Shown one piece after another: positions 1 through 5,361 of a stretch of DNA of 5,361 nucleotides. Both the position numbers and the translations under genes were made by a program. The notes under the pieces were generated by a model. The model was given only the letters and a program-made list of their open reading frames with translations, was not told the origin of the DNA and made no database searches. Origin of the DNA: Chloroflexota bacterium. Its GTDB lineage: Bacteria; Chloroflexota; Limnocylindria; Limnocylindrales; CSP1-4. How positions within the stretch are numbered: the stretch's first letter is position 1; each line of letters starts with the position of its first letter. The stretch covers positions 1-5,361 of the forward strand of contig JACDAH010000408.1 of assembly GCA_013695505.1 (NCBI GenBank), read 5' to 3'.

Positions 1-6
1 GTGCAT
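1..6 (-). CDS. Start of a third transporter-operon gene, probably the substrate-binding protein (partial)
   Basis: Only the first two codons (ATG CAC) are inside the window. The start is called because it lies 27 bases past the permease stop on the same strand, with an AGGAGGAG ribosome binding site nine bases upstream. Nothing of the product can be read. In importers of the ProV-ProW family the remaining component is a periplasmic or lipid-anchored betaine/proline-binding protein (ProX/OpuAC type), commonly encoded next to the permease, so that is the expected product. This is inference from gene order only; a different gene is possible. Confidence 0.45.
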
Positions 7-15
7 GACGTTTCG

Positions 16-23
16 CTCCTCCT
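16..23 (-). promoter_or_regulatory. Strong ribosome binding site for the gene starting at 6
   Basis: The minus strand reads AGGAGGAG here, a near-perfect match to the anti-Shine-Dalgarno sequence, followed by nine bases and then ATG at 6-4. It is the strongest such site in the window. It marks a new gene beginning just beyond the permease stop, in a region that would otherwise look like the end of the operon. A highly translated downstream gene fits a binding protein, which importers usually make in excess over the membrane parts. Confidence 0.7.
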
Positions 24-33
24 CTGTGCCGGC

Positions 34-1962
34 TCAGCCGGCCCTTGCTCTGAGCATAGTCCGACGCGACCGGCCGCCGGCTCCCTGGGTGATCCGATCG
101 AGCATGATCCCCAGCAGGACGATCGCGACCCCGGCGGCGAGGCCCTTCCCGAACTGTTCTCCCCGGGCGAACCCGGTGATGACGTCGAAGCCTAGCGCCC
201 CCGCGCCGACGAGGCCGCCGATGACAACCATCGAGAGGACCATGACGATGCCCTGGTTGGCAGCAAGCAGGAGGGCCCGGCTCGACATCGGCAGCTGGAC
301 CTTCCACAGCAGCTGGCGGCGGGTGGCGCCGGATGCCAACGCGGCCTCCATGACGGTCGCGGGGACGGCCCGGATCCCCACCTCGACGAGCCGGATCACC
401 GGGGGCGCCGCGTAGATGATCGCGGCCACGATGGCCGTGAAGCGGGTCGGGCTGAAGAGCGCCAGTGCCGGGATCAGATAGACGAAGGCGGGCATCGTCT
501 GGGCCGTGTCGAGGATCGGCCGGAGGACCGCCCGGAGACGATCGTGACGAGCGGTCTGGACTCCGACGGCGATCCCGAGGATCAGGGTCAGGAGCGTGCC
601 GACGAGGACGGTCGTCAGCGTCTCCATCGAATGCTCCCAGAGACCGAGAAGCGCGATCAGGCCGAGGCAGATCGCCGCGATGATCGCGGGTCGCCGGCCC
701 GAGACGGCCCACGCGATCAGGGCGACGATCGCGATGAGCAGCCACCACGGTGACATCTTGAGGAAGCCCTCGAGCGGGTTGATCACGACCGCCGTGATGA
801 TGTCCTTCGTCGACAAGGTGATGCCCTGGAAGGTGTCGGTCAGCCAGTTCGTGAATTCGTTGATCGGGCTCCGAAACGAGAAGGCGATCGCATCGGGAAA
901 GGCGGTGGCGTCGACGATGAACGGCGCCGCCAGACCGGCCACCAGGATCGCGACCGGGACGCCGATCGACAGCCACCGCGGGCTCGGCACCTGGCCGATC
1001 CGTGTCTTCGGATCGAGCCACTCGCCGGCCGCGAAGGTCAATCGGTCGAGGATGATCGCGAGGATGACGATCGCGATGCCGGAGTCGAACGCCGAGCCGA
1101 CGTCGTGCTTGTTGAGGCTCTGGGTCAGGCTCAGCCCGAGGCCCGGTGCTCCGATGAGCCCGGTGATCACGATCATCGAGAGCCCGAGCATGATCGTCTG
1201 GTTGATCGCAAGGCCGATCGCCCGCCGCGCCAGCGGGATCTGGACCTTGCGCAGGATCTGGCGGTCTGTCGCGCCCAGCGACCGGGCCGCCTCCACCGTG
1301 GATGGCGCCACCCCGCGGACGCCCAGGGCGGTGATCCGGATCGCCGCCGGCATCGCGAAGATGAGGGTCGCAATCGTCGAGGGCGTGGCTCCGATCAGGA
1401 ACAGCAGCGTGATCGGCGTCAGATATGCCAGCGTCGGCATGATCTGCATCACGTCGAGGATCGGCGAGAGGATCCCCGAGACGCGATTGCTGCGGCCGGC
1501 CAGAATGCCGAGGGGCAGCCCGATCAGGAGGGCGATGACAACCGCCGCCAGCATCATCCCAAGGGTCAGCATGCTCTCGTCCCACAGGCCGAGGACGCCC
1601 AGCGACGCGAAGCCCAGGACGCCGAGGAGCGCCAGCCGCCACCCGCCGAACAGGAACCCCAGCGCACCCGCAAGACCGAGGACACCGGGCCAGCCGAGCG
1701 ACGCGGTGATCTCGTTGAACACGTCGATCAGGCCGCCGACGACGACGCGGACCGGCGCGAGCAGGTCCCGGTTCCGAGCGACGATGTCGTGGACCTCGTT
1801 CAGGCTCCGGAAGAGCGGCTCGTCGTCGTTGTGGGGCAGCCTCCACTGGCCGCGGAACAGGACCCACGCGAGGGCCGCTGCGGCCGCCAGAACGACGACC
1901 AGCGCGCGACGGGCGGCGACCGGGTCGGCGAGCAGGCCGGTCCGATACCCGACGGCTGTCAC
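34..1962 (-). CDS. proW: Fused two-domain ABC permease, glycine betaine/proline type (ProW-like)
   Basis: Membrane part of an ABC importer for glycine betaine, proline or a similar compound. The 642 residues contain two complete permease domains, about 125-318 and 440-628. Each has a ProW-type core: MPTLAYLTP at 175-183 and MPAFVYLIP at 490-498. Each has an EAA loop that docks on the ATPase: [12 protein letters not shown] at 224-235 and [12 protein letters not shown] at 539-550. Each ends in LDRLT or LDRIT. Short hydrophobic leader segments precede both halves (about 93-126 and 404-440), so the protein is an internal duplication with roughly 15 membrane segments by eye. E. coli ProW has only one such domain. 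The start is GTG at 1962, overlapping the upstream ATPase stop by four bases (GTGA), which implies coupled translation. The family is clear; the exact substrate cannot be read from the permease. The tail (about 629-642) is basic and probably cytoplasmic. Confidence 0.93.
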   Translation of the reverse strand: MTAVGYRTGLLADPVAARRALVVVLAAAAALAWVLFRGQWRLPHNDDEPLFRSLNEVHDIVARNRDLLAPVRVVVGGLIDVFNEITASLGWPGVLGLAGALGFLFGGWRLALLGVLGFASLGVLGLWDESMLTLGMMLAAVVIALLIGLPLGILAGRSNRVSGILSPILDVMQIMPTLAYLTPITLLFLIGATPSTIATLIFAMPAAIRITALGVRGVAPSTVEAARSLGATDRQILRKVQIPLARRAIGLAINQTIMLGLSMIVITGLIGAPGLGLSLTQSLNKHDVGSAFDSGIAIVILAIILDRLTFAAGEWLDPKTRIGQVPSPRWLSIGVPVAILVAGLAAPFIVDATAFPDAIAFSFRSPINEFTNWLTDTFQGITLSTKDIITAVVINPLEGFLKMSPWWLLIAIVALIAWAVSGRRPAIIAAICLGLIALLGLWEHSMETLTTVLVGTLLTLILGIAVGVQTARHDRLRAVLRPILDTAQTMPAFVYLIPALALFSPTRFTAIVAAIIYAAPPVIRLVEVGIRAVPATVMEAALASGATRRQLLWKVQLPMSSRALLLAANQGIVMVLSMVVIGGLVGAGALGFDVITGFARGEQFGKGLAAGVAIVLLGIMLDRITQGAGGRSRRTMLRARAG

Positions 1963-3104
1963 GCCTCGGCCTCGTCCCTGCCGGCGATCGTTTCGAGAAT
2001 GGAGGCCCGGTCTACGACTCCGACGAGCGTGCGCCCTTCCACGATCCTGATCGGCTTCTCCGTCGCGGCCGCCGCGTGGAGGGCCGTGCGGATCACCGCG
2101 GTAGGCGGAAAGACGGGGCCGTCGACGGGGTCGTCGGCGGTCGCCGGGCGCATCACCCAGCGCAGCGTGAGGACGTGCGACTTCGGGATGTCGCGGACGA
2201 AATTCTCGACGTACGCGTCGGCCGGCCGGGCCACGAGCTCCTCCGGGCGCCCGATCTGGACCACCTTGCCGGCCCGCATGATCATCACGTGGTCGCCGAG
2301 CTTGAGGGCCTCGGCGAGGTCGTGGGTGATGAACACCATTGTCTTCTTCAGGTCGTGGTGGAGGCGGATGACCTCGTTCTGCATGTCCCGCCGGATGAGT
2401 GGATCCAGGGCGCTGAACGGCTCGTCGAGGAGCATGACCTCGGGGTCGCCGGCGAGGGCGCGGGCCAGGCCGACCCGCTGCTGCTGGCCGCCCGACAGCT
2501 GCTCGGGATAGCGATCGGCCATGCCGTCGAGGCCGACCAGGCCGAGCATCTCCTCGGCCCGGGCGTGTCGCTTGCCCTTGTCCTCGCCGCGGAGCTCGAG
2601 CCCGAACGCGATGTTGTCGAGCACCCGCCGATGGGGGAGCAGGCCGAAGTTCTGGAAGACCATCGAGAAGCGCCGCCGACGGAGCTCACGGAGGCGTTCC
2701 TGGCTCGCCTTCCGGATGTTCTCACCCTCGAGATCGACCTCGCCGAACGTCGGCTCGATGAGGCGGGTCAGGCACCGGACGAGGGTCGACTTGCCCGACC
2801 CCGACAAGCCCATGACGACGAAGACCTCGCCGGGACGGACGTCGAAGGAGACGTCGTTGACGGCGATCGTCCCGCCGTGCTTGTCGACCGCGGTGTCGAT
2901 CGCCTCGGCGGTCGGGGTCGGCCCGGACTGCCGGGTGAGGCGCGCCTCGGCCGGGCCGAACACCTTCCACAGGTTCCGAACCGCGATGGTCGGCTGGCCG
3001 GACGATGCCGCATCCGGTGTTCCGGGGCCTGCGGGCGCTCCGCCGGCTCGGGCGAGTGATCGCGCGGTCGCGGCGGGGTCGGTCGGCTCGGCGACAGAGG
3101 TCAC
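1959..3104 (-). CDS. proV: ABC transporter ATP-binding protein, glycine betaine/proline type (ProV/OpuAA-like)
   Basis: Cytoplasmic ATPase that powers the adjacent permease. Numbering from the GTG at 3104 (381 residues): Walker [10 protein letters not shown] 99-107, Q-loop Gln151, signature LSGGQQQR 203-210, Walker B VMLLDEP 223-229, D-loop SALD 231-234 and switch His261. All key residues are intact. The extra stretch of about 25 residues between LWKVFG (45-50) and the DVSF strand (84-87) is typical of ProV-type ATPases and separates it from amino-acid or nitrate ATPases. The C-terminus (about 308-378) resembles a shortened CBS-type regulatory region, ending in a [11 protein letters not shown] motif at 360-370; in OpuA and related systems this region senses ionic strength. 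The frame stays open upstream to an ATG at 3170, but the GTG at 3104 has AGGAG six bases ahead of it, and residues upstream look non-coding (they cover the divergent promoter region). First gene of its operon. Confidence 0.93.
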   Translation of the reverse strand: MTSVAEPTDPAATARSLARAGGAPAGPGTPDAASSGQPTIAVRNLWKVFGPAEARLTRQSGPTPTAEAIDTAVDKHGGTIAVNDVSFDVRPGEVFVVMGLSGSGKSTLVRCLTRLIEPTFGEVDLEGENIRKASQERLRELRRRRFSMVFQNFGLLPHRRVLDNIAFGLELRGEDKGKRHARAEEMLGLVGLDGMADRYPEQLSGGQQQRVGLARALAGDPEVMLLDEPFSALDPLIRRDMQNEVIRLHHDLKKTMVFITHDLAEALKLGDHVMIMRAGKVVQIGRPEELVARPADAYVENFVRDIPKSHVLTLRWVMRPATADDPVDGPVFPPTAVIRTALHAAAATEKPIRIVEGRTLVGVVDRASILETIAGRDEAEA

Positions 3105-3110
3105 GGCATG

Positions 3111-3115
3111 CTCCT
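3111..3115 (-). promoter_or_regulatory. Ribosome binding site that sets the ATPase start
   Basis: AGGAG on the minus strand, followed by six bases and then GTG at 3104. No comparable site precedes the further-upstream ATG at 3170, so this decides the start in favour of the 381-residue protein. Confidence 0.75.
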
Positions 3116-3134
3116 GCGCGGTGACGGGCGACGT

Positions 3135-3157
3135 GCGGGGACGGTACACCACCCCGC
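3135..3157. repeat. Inverted repeat in the divergent spacer, candidate operator
   Basis: GCGGGG at 3135-3140 and CCCCGC at 3152-3157 form perfect six-base arms around an 11-base spacer. The repeat lies in the middle of the 104-base region between the divergent transporter and sarcosine oxidase operons, and it covers a possible minus-strand -10 element. A dimeric regulator site controlling one or both operons would fit this placement. Arms made only of G and C can arise by chance in DNA this rich in G+C, so the call is tentative. Confidence 0.3.
3141..3146 (-). promoter_or_regulatory. Possible -10 element for the transporter operon
   Basis: The minus strand reads TACCGT, matching the TANNNT core of a housekeeping -10 box. 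Transcription starting about seven bases on would leave a leader of around 30 bases containing the AGGAG site. No convincing -35 box is seen at the usual spacing. Weak. Confidence 0.25.
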
Positions 3158-3196
3158 GACGCTCGGGCACCCCGTTCGGGTCGACCGCGCACGATC

Positions 3197-3202
3197 TAGA
3201 CT
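3197..3202 (+). promoter_or_regulatory. -10 element of a likely leaderless soxB promoter
   Basis: TAGACT matches TANNNT and ends six bases before the soxB GTG, so the expected transcription start falls on or within a base or two of the start codon. It lies in one of the few A/T-containing patches of the spacer. No Shine-Dalgarno sequence precedes the GTG. The TAG of this element is also the in-frame stop that closes the soxB frame upstream, so soxB cannot start earlier. No clear -35 box is seen. Confidence 0.5.
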
Positions 3203-3208
3203 CCCCGC

Positions 3209-4438
3209 GTGCCCGCCTCGCCGTCTCCGCACCTGCCGGACCATCCTGCCCACCTGTGGCGGAACCCCGACCCGAAGCCCGCTTACGACGTCGTGATCAT
3301 CGGCGGCGGCGGGCACGGCCTCGCGACGGCGTATTACCTCGCGAAGAACCACGGGATCACGAACGTCGCAGTGCTCGAGCGGGGCTGGTTGGCCGGCGGG
3401 AACATGGCCCGCAACACCGCGATCATCCGGAGCAACTACCTCTGGGACGAGAGCGCTGCCATCTACGAGCACTCGCTCAAGCTGTGGGAGAAGCTCCCTG
3501 ACGAGCTCGACTACGACGTCCTGTTCAGCCAGCGCGGGGTGATGAACCTGGCTCATTCGCTGGGGGACATCCGAGAGGGCCGGCGGCGGGTCAGTGCCAA
3601 TCGGTTGAACGGGGTCGACGCTGAGTGGCTCGAGCTCGATGAGATCAACCGCCTCTGCCCGATCATCAACCTCTCGCCGGAGTCCCGGTACCCGGTCCTC
3701 GGGGCGACGTTCCAGCCACGGGGCGGGATCGCGAAGCACGATCTCGTCGCGTGGGCCTACGCCCGGGCGGCCGACGCGCTCGGTGTGGACCTGATCCAGG
3801 GCTGCGAGGTGATCGGGATCGACGTCGTCGACGGGCGGGCGACCGGGGTCCGGACGTCGCGGGGGCCGATCGCGGCGGGACGAGTCGGGATCGTCGCCGC
3901 GGGTCACGCCTCGATCGTGGCGGCGATGGCCGGGGTCGCGTTGCCGCTCCAGTCGCACCCACTCCAGGCCCTCGTGACCGAGCTCCTCGAACCGATCCAT
4001 CCGACGGTTGTGATGTCGAACGCGGTCCACGTCTACGTCTCGCAGGCGCACAAGGGCGAGCTCGTGATGGGCGCCGGGATCGATTCGTACAACTCGTATG
4101 CCCAGCGTGGCTCGTTCCACATCATCGAGCACCAGCTCGCCGCCGCGCTCGAGCTCTTCCCGATGTTTGCCCGTGCCCACGTCCTCCGAACCTGGGCGGG
4201 GATCGTCGACGTCAGCCCCGACGCGTCGCCGATCATCGGGGCGACGCCGGTGGAGAACCTGTTCGTGAACTGCGGCTGGGGCACCGGCGGGTTCAAGGCC
4301 ACGCCGGGGTCGGGCTGGGTGATGGCGGCGACGCTGGCCGCGGGGTCGCTGCACGAGCTCGCTCGACCGTACGCGTTCGAGCGGTTCACGACCGGGGCGC
4401 TGATCGACGAGCACGGTGCCGCCGCGGTGGCTCACTGA
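3209..4438 (+). CDS. soxB: Sarcosine oxidase, beta subunit (heterotetrameric)
   Basis: Catalytic flavin subunit of the four-subunit sarcosine oxidase, which oxidises sarcosine (N-methylglycine) to glycine and delivers the methyl carbon to tetrahydrofolate at a distant site in the complex. The 409 residues match the usual length. The FAD-binding Rossmann motif [15 protein letters not shown] is at 31-45, with the ribose-binding acid Glu57 in VLERG. His177, in [11 protein letters not shown] (172-182), matches the histidine that covalently carries FMN in characterised enzymes, so a covalent flavin is expected. The C-terminal flavin motif [16 protein letters not shown] is at 354-369. The start is GTG: an in-frame TAG at 3197 lies just upstream and no other ATG, GTG or TTG occurs before the Rossmann fold. 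The N-terminus is some 15 residues shorter than many homologues. Related single-chain sarcosine or dimethylglycine enzymes are excluded by the soxD and soxA neighbours. Its stop overlaps the ATG of the small frame at 4438. Confidence 0.96.
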   Translation: MPASPSPHLPDHPAHLWRNPDPKPAYDVVIIGGGGHGLATAYYLAKNHGITNVAVLERGWLAGGNMARNTAIIRSNYLWDESAAIYEHSLKLWEKLPDELDYDVLFSQRGVMNLAHSLGDIREGRRRVSANRLNGVDAEWLELDEINRLCPIINLSPESRYPVLGATFQPRGGIAKHDLVAWAYARAADALGVDLIQGCEVIGIDVVDGRATGVRTSRGPIAAGRVGIVAAGHASIVAAMAGVALPLQSHPLQALVTELLEPIHPTVVMSNAVHVYVSQAHKGELVMGAGIDSYNSYAQRGSFHIIEHQLAAALELFPMFARAHVLRTWAGIVDVSPDASPIIGATPVENLFVNCGWGTGGFKATPGSGWVMAATLAAGSLHELARPYAFERFTTGALIDEHGAAAVAH

Positions 4439-4638
4439 TGGTGATGTCCGCGACGGTCCTGACCCGGCTCGCCGGGCGAGCCGTGCGTCGGTCGGCGGGG
4501 TCGCAACCCGCCCCCGAGCGATGCTCCTTCGTCGCGGCACTCGCCGGGCGAGCCGCGCGTCGGAGGATGCCGTTCCCGCCCGATGCCACATGGCGCTCGG
4601 TCGCCACACCGCTCGCTGGGCGAGCGGCAGCGCCCTGA
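4438..4638 (+). CDS. Small frame of 66 codons bridging soxB and soxD, repeat-derived, unknown function
   Basis: Not a recognised gene. Its ATG (4438-4440) overlaps the soxB stop as TGATG, and its TGA (4636-4638) overlaps the soxD ATG in the same way, so ribosomes could pass from soxB to soxD without a gap. The translated product would be 66 residues, basic and rich in Ala, Arg and Pro, with LAGRA at residues 11-15, 35-39 and 59-63, exactly 24 residues apart. That periodicity is the 72-base DNA repeat read in frame, and other frames are also open here, so the DNA repeat rather than a protein may be what is maintained. No Shine-Dalgarno site, signal peptide or membrane segment is seen. It may act only as a coupling bridge, or it may not be translated at all. 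Confidence 0.3.
   Translation: MVMSATVLTRLAGRAVRRSAGSQPAPERCSFVAALAGRAARRRMPFPPDATWRSVATPLAGRAAAP
4465..4627. repeat. Three palindromes at an exact 72-base period
   Basis: Hairpin 1 (4465-4483): arms CGGCTCGC and GCGAGCCG around CGG. Hairpin 2 (4540-4552): arms CTCGC and GCGAG around CGG. Hairpin 3 (4609-4627): arms CCGCTCGC and GCGAGCGG around TGG. The centres are 4474, 4546 and 4618. The first 26 bases of units 1 and 2 (from 4466 and 4538) agree at about 23 positions; the remaining 46 bases of each unit are much more diverged. The period equals 24 codons, so gain or loss of units would not shift a reading frame. No T-rich tract follows any hairpin, so they are not intrinsic terminators. 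Confidence 0.8.
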
Positions 4639-4907
4639 TGCTGCTGATCCCCTGTCCCTGGTGCGGGCCGCGCGCCGAGATCGAGTTCCGCTACGGCGGC
4701 CAGGCCGGCGTGGCTTACCCCGCCGACCCGGACGCGCTCGACGACGAGGCATGGGCCCGCTATGTCTTCTTTCGCGACAACCCCAAGGGCCAGTTCGCCG
4801 AGCGCTGGGTCCACGCCGCCGGATGCCGGCGCTGGTTCGACGCAACCCGCGACACGGTGACCCACGAGTTCCTCGAGCCCGCTGGGACCGAGGAGCCCGT
4901 CCCGTGA
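4638..4907 (+). CDS. soxD: Sarcosine oxidase, delta subunit
   Basis: Small zinc-binding subunit of heterotetrameric sarcosine oxidase; it has a structural role in the alpha-beta-gamma-delta complex. The 89 residues open with MLLIPCPWCGPR, the family hallmark. Cys6, Cys9, His59 and Cys63 sit at the positions that bind zinc in characterised enzymes. The RYGGQA segment (18-23) and the RWVHAAGCRRWF block (56-67) are typical. The length is normal, though the acidic, proline-containing tail (about 80-89) is less conserved. The ATG overlaps the TGA of the preceding small frame, and the stop overlaps the soxA GTG. No Shine-Dalgarno sequence precedes the ATG; instead hairpin 3 ends ten bases upstream. 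Translation therefore probably depends on coupling with the frame ahead. Confidence 0.95.
   Translation: MLLIPCPWCGPRAEIEFRYGGQAGVAYPADPDALDDEAWARYVFFRDNPKGQFAERWVHAAGCRRWFDATRDTVTHEFLEPAGTEEPVP
4891..4895 (+). promoter_or_regulatory. Ribosome binding site of soxA
   Basis: AGGAG inside the soxD 3' end, eight bases before the GTG at 4904. It supports that GTG as the soxA start. soxA therefore has its own initiation signal, while soxD does not. Confidence 0.65.
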
Positions 4908-5361
4908 CGGTGGACCGACGCCACCCGTCCCTCGGCCGGATCCATCGCCTCCGCCGCGTCCGCTTCACCTTCGATGGAGCGCCTTACGAGGGCTTTCCCG
5001 GCGACACGCTCGCCTCAGCGCTGATCGCGAACGGCGTGGACGTCGTCGGGCGGGGGATCTACAGCGGCCGGCCGCGCGGCGTCTTCAGCGCCGGCCTCGA
5101 GGAGCCGAACGCCCTCGTCCAGCTGGACCGCGCCGACGGAACATCGGAGCCGATGGTCCGCGCAACAACGGTCGACCTCGAGGACGGCCTGGCCGCCCGT
5201 TCGCTCACCGGACGCGGGCGCCTCGCCGGGCACGAGCGCCAAGCCGGGCACGAGCGCCTCGCCGGTGCTACGCATACACCGAACCGCGACGACCACGACC
5301 ACGACCCCGCCCGCTTCGACCGCAGGTTCGCCCACTGCGACGTGCTGGTCATCGGTGGCGG
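4904..5361 (+). CDS. soxA: Sarcosine oxidase, alpha subunit (N-terminal 152 residues, cut by window end)
   Basis: Large subunit that holds NAD and the tetrahydrofolate-binding aminomethyltransferase-like domain; those parts lie beyond the window. Visible here are a ferredoxin-fold N-terminal domain (about 17-95) with the family segments PGDTLASALIANGVDVVGRG (32-51), RPRGVF (56-61) and EEPNALVQ (66-73), and the start of the dinucleotide-binding domain, CDVLVIGG at 145-152. The domain lacks the cysteines that hold an iron-sulphur cluster in related ferredoxin-like proteins, as is usual for SoxA. The linker is the short kind, without the long GFYYKTFMWP-type segment of proteobacterial SoxA. It carries an in-frame tandem repeat (RLAGHE RQAGHE RLAGA, 106-122) and an Asp/His run DDHDHD (129-134) that are not part of the normal family. 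The GTG start overlaps the soxD stop by four bases. Confidence 0.93.
   Translation, partial: MTVDRRHPSLGRIHRLRRVRFTFDGAPYEGFPGDTLASALIANGVDVVGRGIYSGRPRGVFSAGLEEPNALVQLDRADGTSEPMVRATTVDLEDGLAARSLTGRGRLAGHERQAGHERLAGATHTPNRDDHDHDPARFDRRFAHCDVLVIGG
5219..5269 (+). repeat. 18-base tandem repeat inside the SoxA linker
   Basis: CGCCTCGCCGGGCACGAG (5219-5236) is followed by a copy differing at two bases (5237-5254) and a third partial copy (5255-5269). It encodes six-residue units R(L/Q)AGHE in frame. The core CTCGCCGGGC is the same ten-base string found in hairpins 1 and 2 at the soxB-soxD junction, and the CTCG and CGAG ends can still pair. It may be a relic or relative of that element, or a local slippage expansion of similar composition. 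Confidence 0.65.

Larger units (their letters stand above)
4435..4640. mobile_element. Putative small palindromic insertion between soxB and soxD, with flanking CTGATG direct repeats
   Basis: CTGATG occurs at 4435-4440, across the soxB stop, and again at 4635-4640, across the soxD start, exactly 200 bases apart. Deleting 200 bases between the copies would fuse soxB and soxD with a TGATG stop/start overlap, matching the tight soxD-soxA junction next door. The interior consists of palindromes at a 72-base period. No terminal inverted repeats and no transposase are seen, so it would be a non-autonomous, REP-like element. Caution: five of the six flanking bases are also what any TGATG stop/start overlap gives, so the duplication is suggestive, not proven. 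Confidence 0.4.

Noticed and set aside
28..55. Palindromes (GCCGGC TCA GCCGGC, and GCTCAG with CTGAGC) around the permease stop as a terminator
   Set aside because: No T-rich tract follows on the minus strand, and a strong ribosome binding site with a new ATG comes directly after, so the operon continues.
596..2511. Long plus-strand open frames (484 and 468 codons) opposite the permease and ATPase genes
   Set aside because: Their translations are Arg/Ala/Pro-rich with no domain pattern, while the minus strand encodes clear ABC transporter proteins. Such shadows are normal at this G+C content.
3105..3170. Extended ATPase start at the ATG at 3170
   Set aside because: The added 22 residues show no family resemblance and cover the divergent promoter area, and the GTG at 3104 has a well-placed AGGAG.
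3105..3208. A glycine-type riboswitch or other structured leader ahead of soxB
   Set aside because: The spacer is only 104 bases and shared with the opposite operon. The soxB transcript seems to have no leader, and no riboswitch core was recognised.
3101..4609. Minus-strand open frame of 502 codons opposite soxB and the repeat block
   Set aside because: Low-complexity Arg/Asp-rich translation with no recognisable fold; soxB on the plus strand has all family motifs. It is an antisense shadow.
4465..4627. The three regularly spaced palindromes as a CRISPR array
   Set aside because: Only about 26 bases recur, the repeats are imperfect, the intervening stretches are 46 bases and partly alike, the block is an open frame, and no cas genes are present.
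4465..4627. The hairpins as intrinsic terminators after soxB
   Set aside because: None is followed by a T run, and soxD and soxA belong to the same enzyme and must be expressed with soxB.
3751..4638. Plus-strand frame overlapping the soxB 3' half and running on into the small bridge frame
   Set aside because: Within soxB it is out of frame with a conserved protein and reads as low complexity. Only the part from the ATG at 4438, fitted between two TGATG overlaps, is worth considering.

Overview
This is a high-GC window (roughly two thirds G+C by eye) with GTG starts and four-base start/stop overlaps. It carries two divergent operons that together look like a methylated-glycine uptake and breakdown locus. 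The base composition, the leaderless-type start of soxB and the short form of the SoxA linker fit an actinobacterial or Chloroflexota-type genome (possibly an uncultured lineage). This placement is inference; no marker gene is present.

Left half, minus strand, reading from 3104 towards 1: a ProV/OpuAA-type ATP-binding protein (1959-3104), a 642-residue permease made of two fused ProW-type domains (34-1962, overlapping the ATPase gene by four bases), and the first two codons of a third gene (1-6) behind a strong ribosome binding site. By gene order that third gene is probably the substrate-binding protein. Together they would make an importer for glycine betaine, proline or a related quaternary amine.

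Centre: a 104-base divergent spacer (3105-3208) with a good ribosome binding site for the ATPase, a 6+6 base inverted repeat, and a TAGACT -10 element placed so that transcription of soxB would start at or next to its GTG codon.

Right half, plus strand: heterotetrameric sarcosine oxidase genes soxB (3209-4438), soxD (4638-4907) and soxA (4904 to the window end, cut). soxG and the rest of soxA lie outside. The enzyme oxidises sarcosine to glycine and passes the methyl carbon to tetrahydrofolate, so importer and enzyme plausibly serve one pathway (betaine to dimethylglycine to sarcosine to glycine).

The most unusual feature is the soxB-soxD junction. These genes often abut, but here they are separated by about 200 bases holding three near-identical palindromes whose centres are exactly 72 bases apart. 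The block is flanked by CTGATG direct repeats exactly 200 bases apart. It is also exactly one open frame of 66 codons, whose ATG overlaps the soxB stop and whose stop overlaps the soxD ATG. Removing 200 bases restores a perfect TGATG soxB-soxD overlap. A related but shorter CTCGCCGGGC-containing tandem repeat sits in frame in the SoxA interdomain linker. This looks like a small palindromic repeat element that entered an operon for an obligate enzyme complex without breaking translational coupling.
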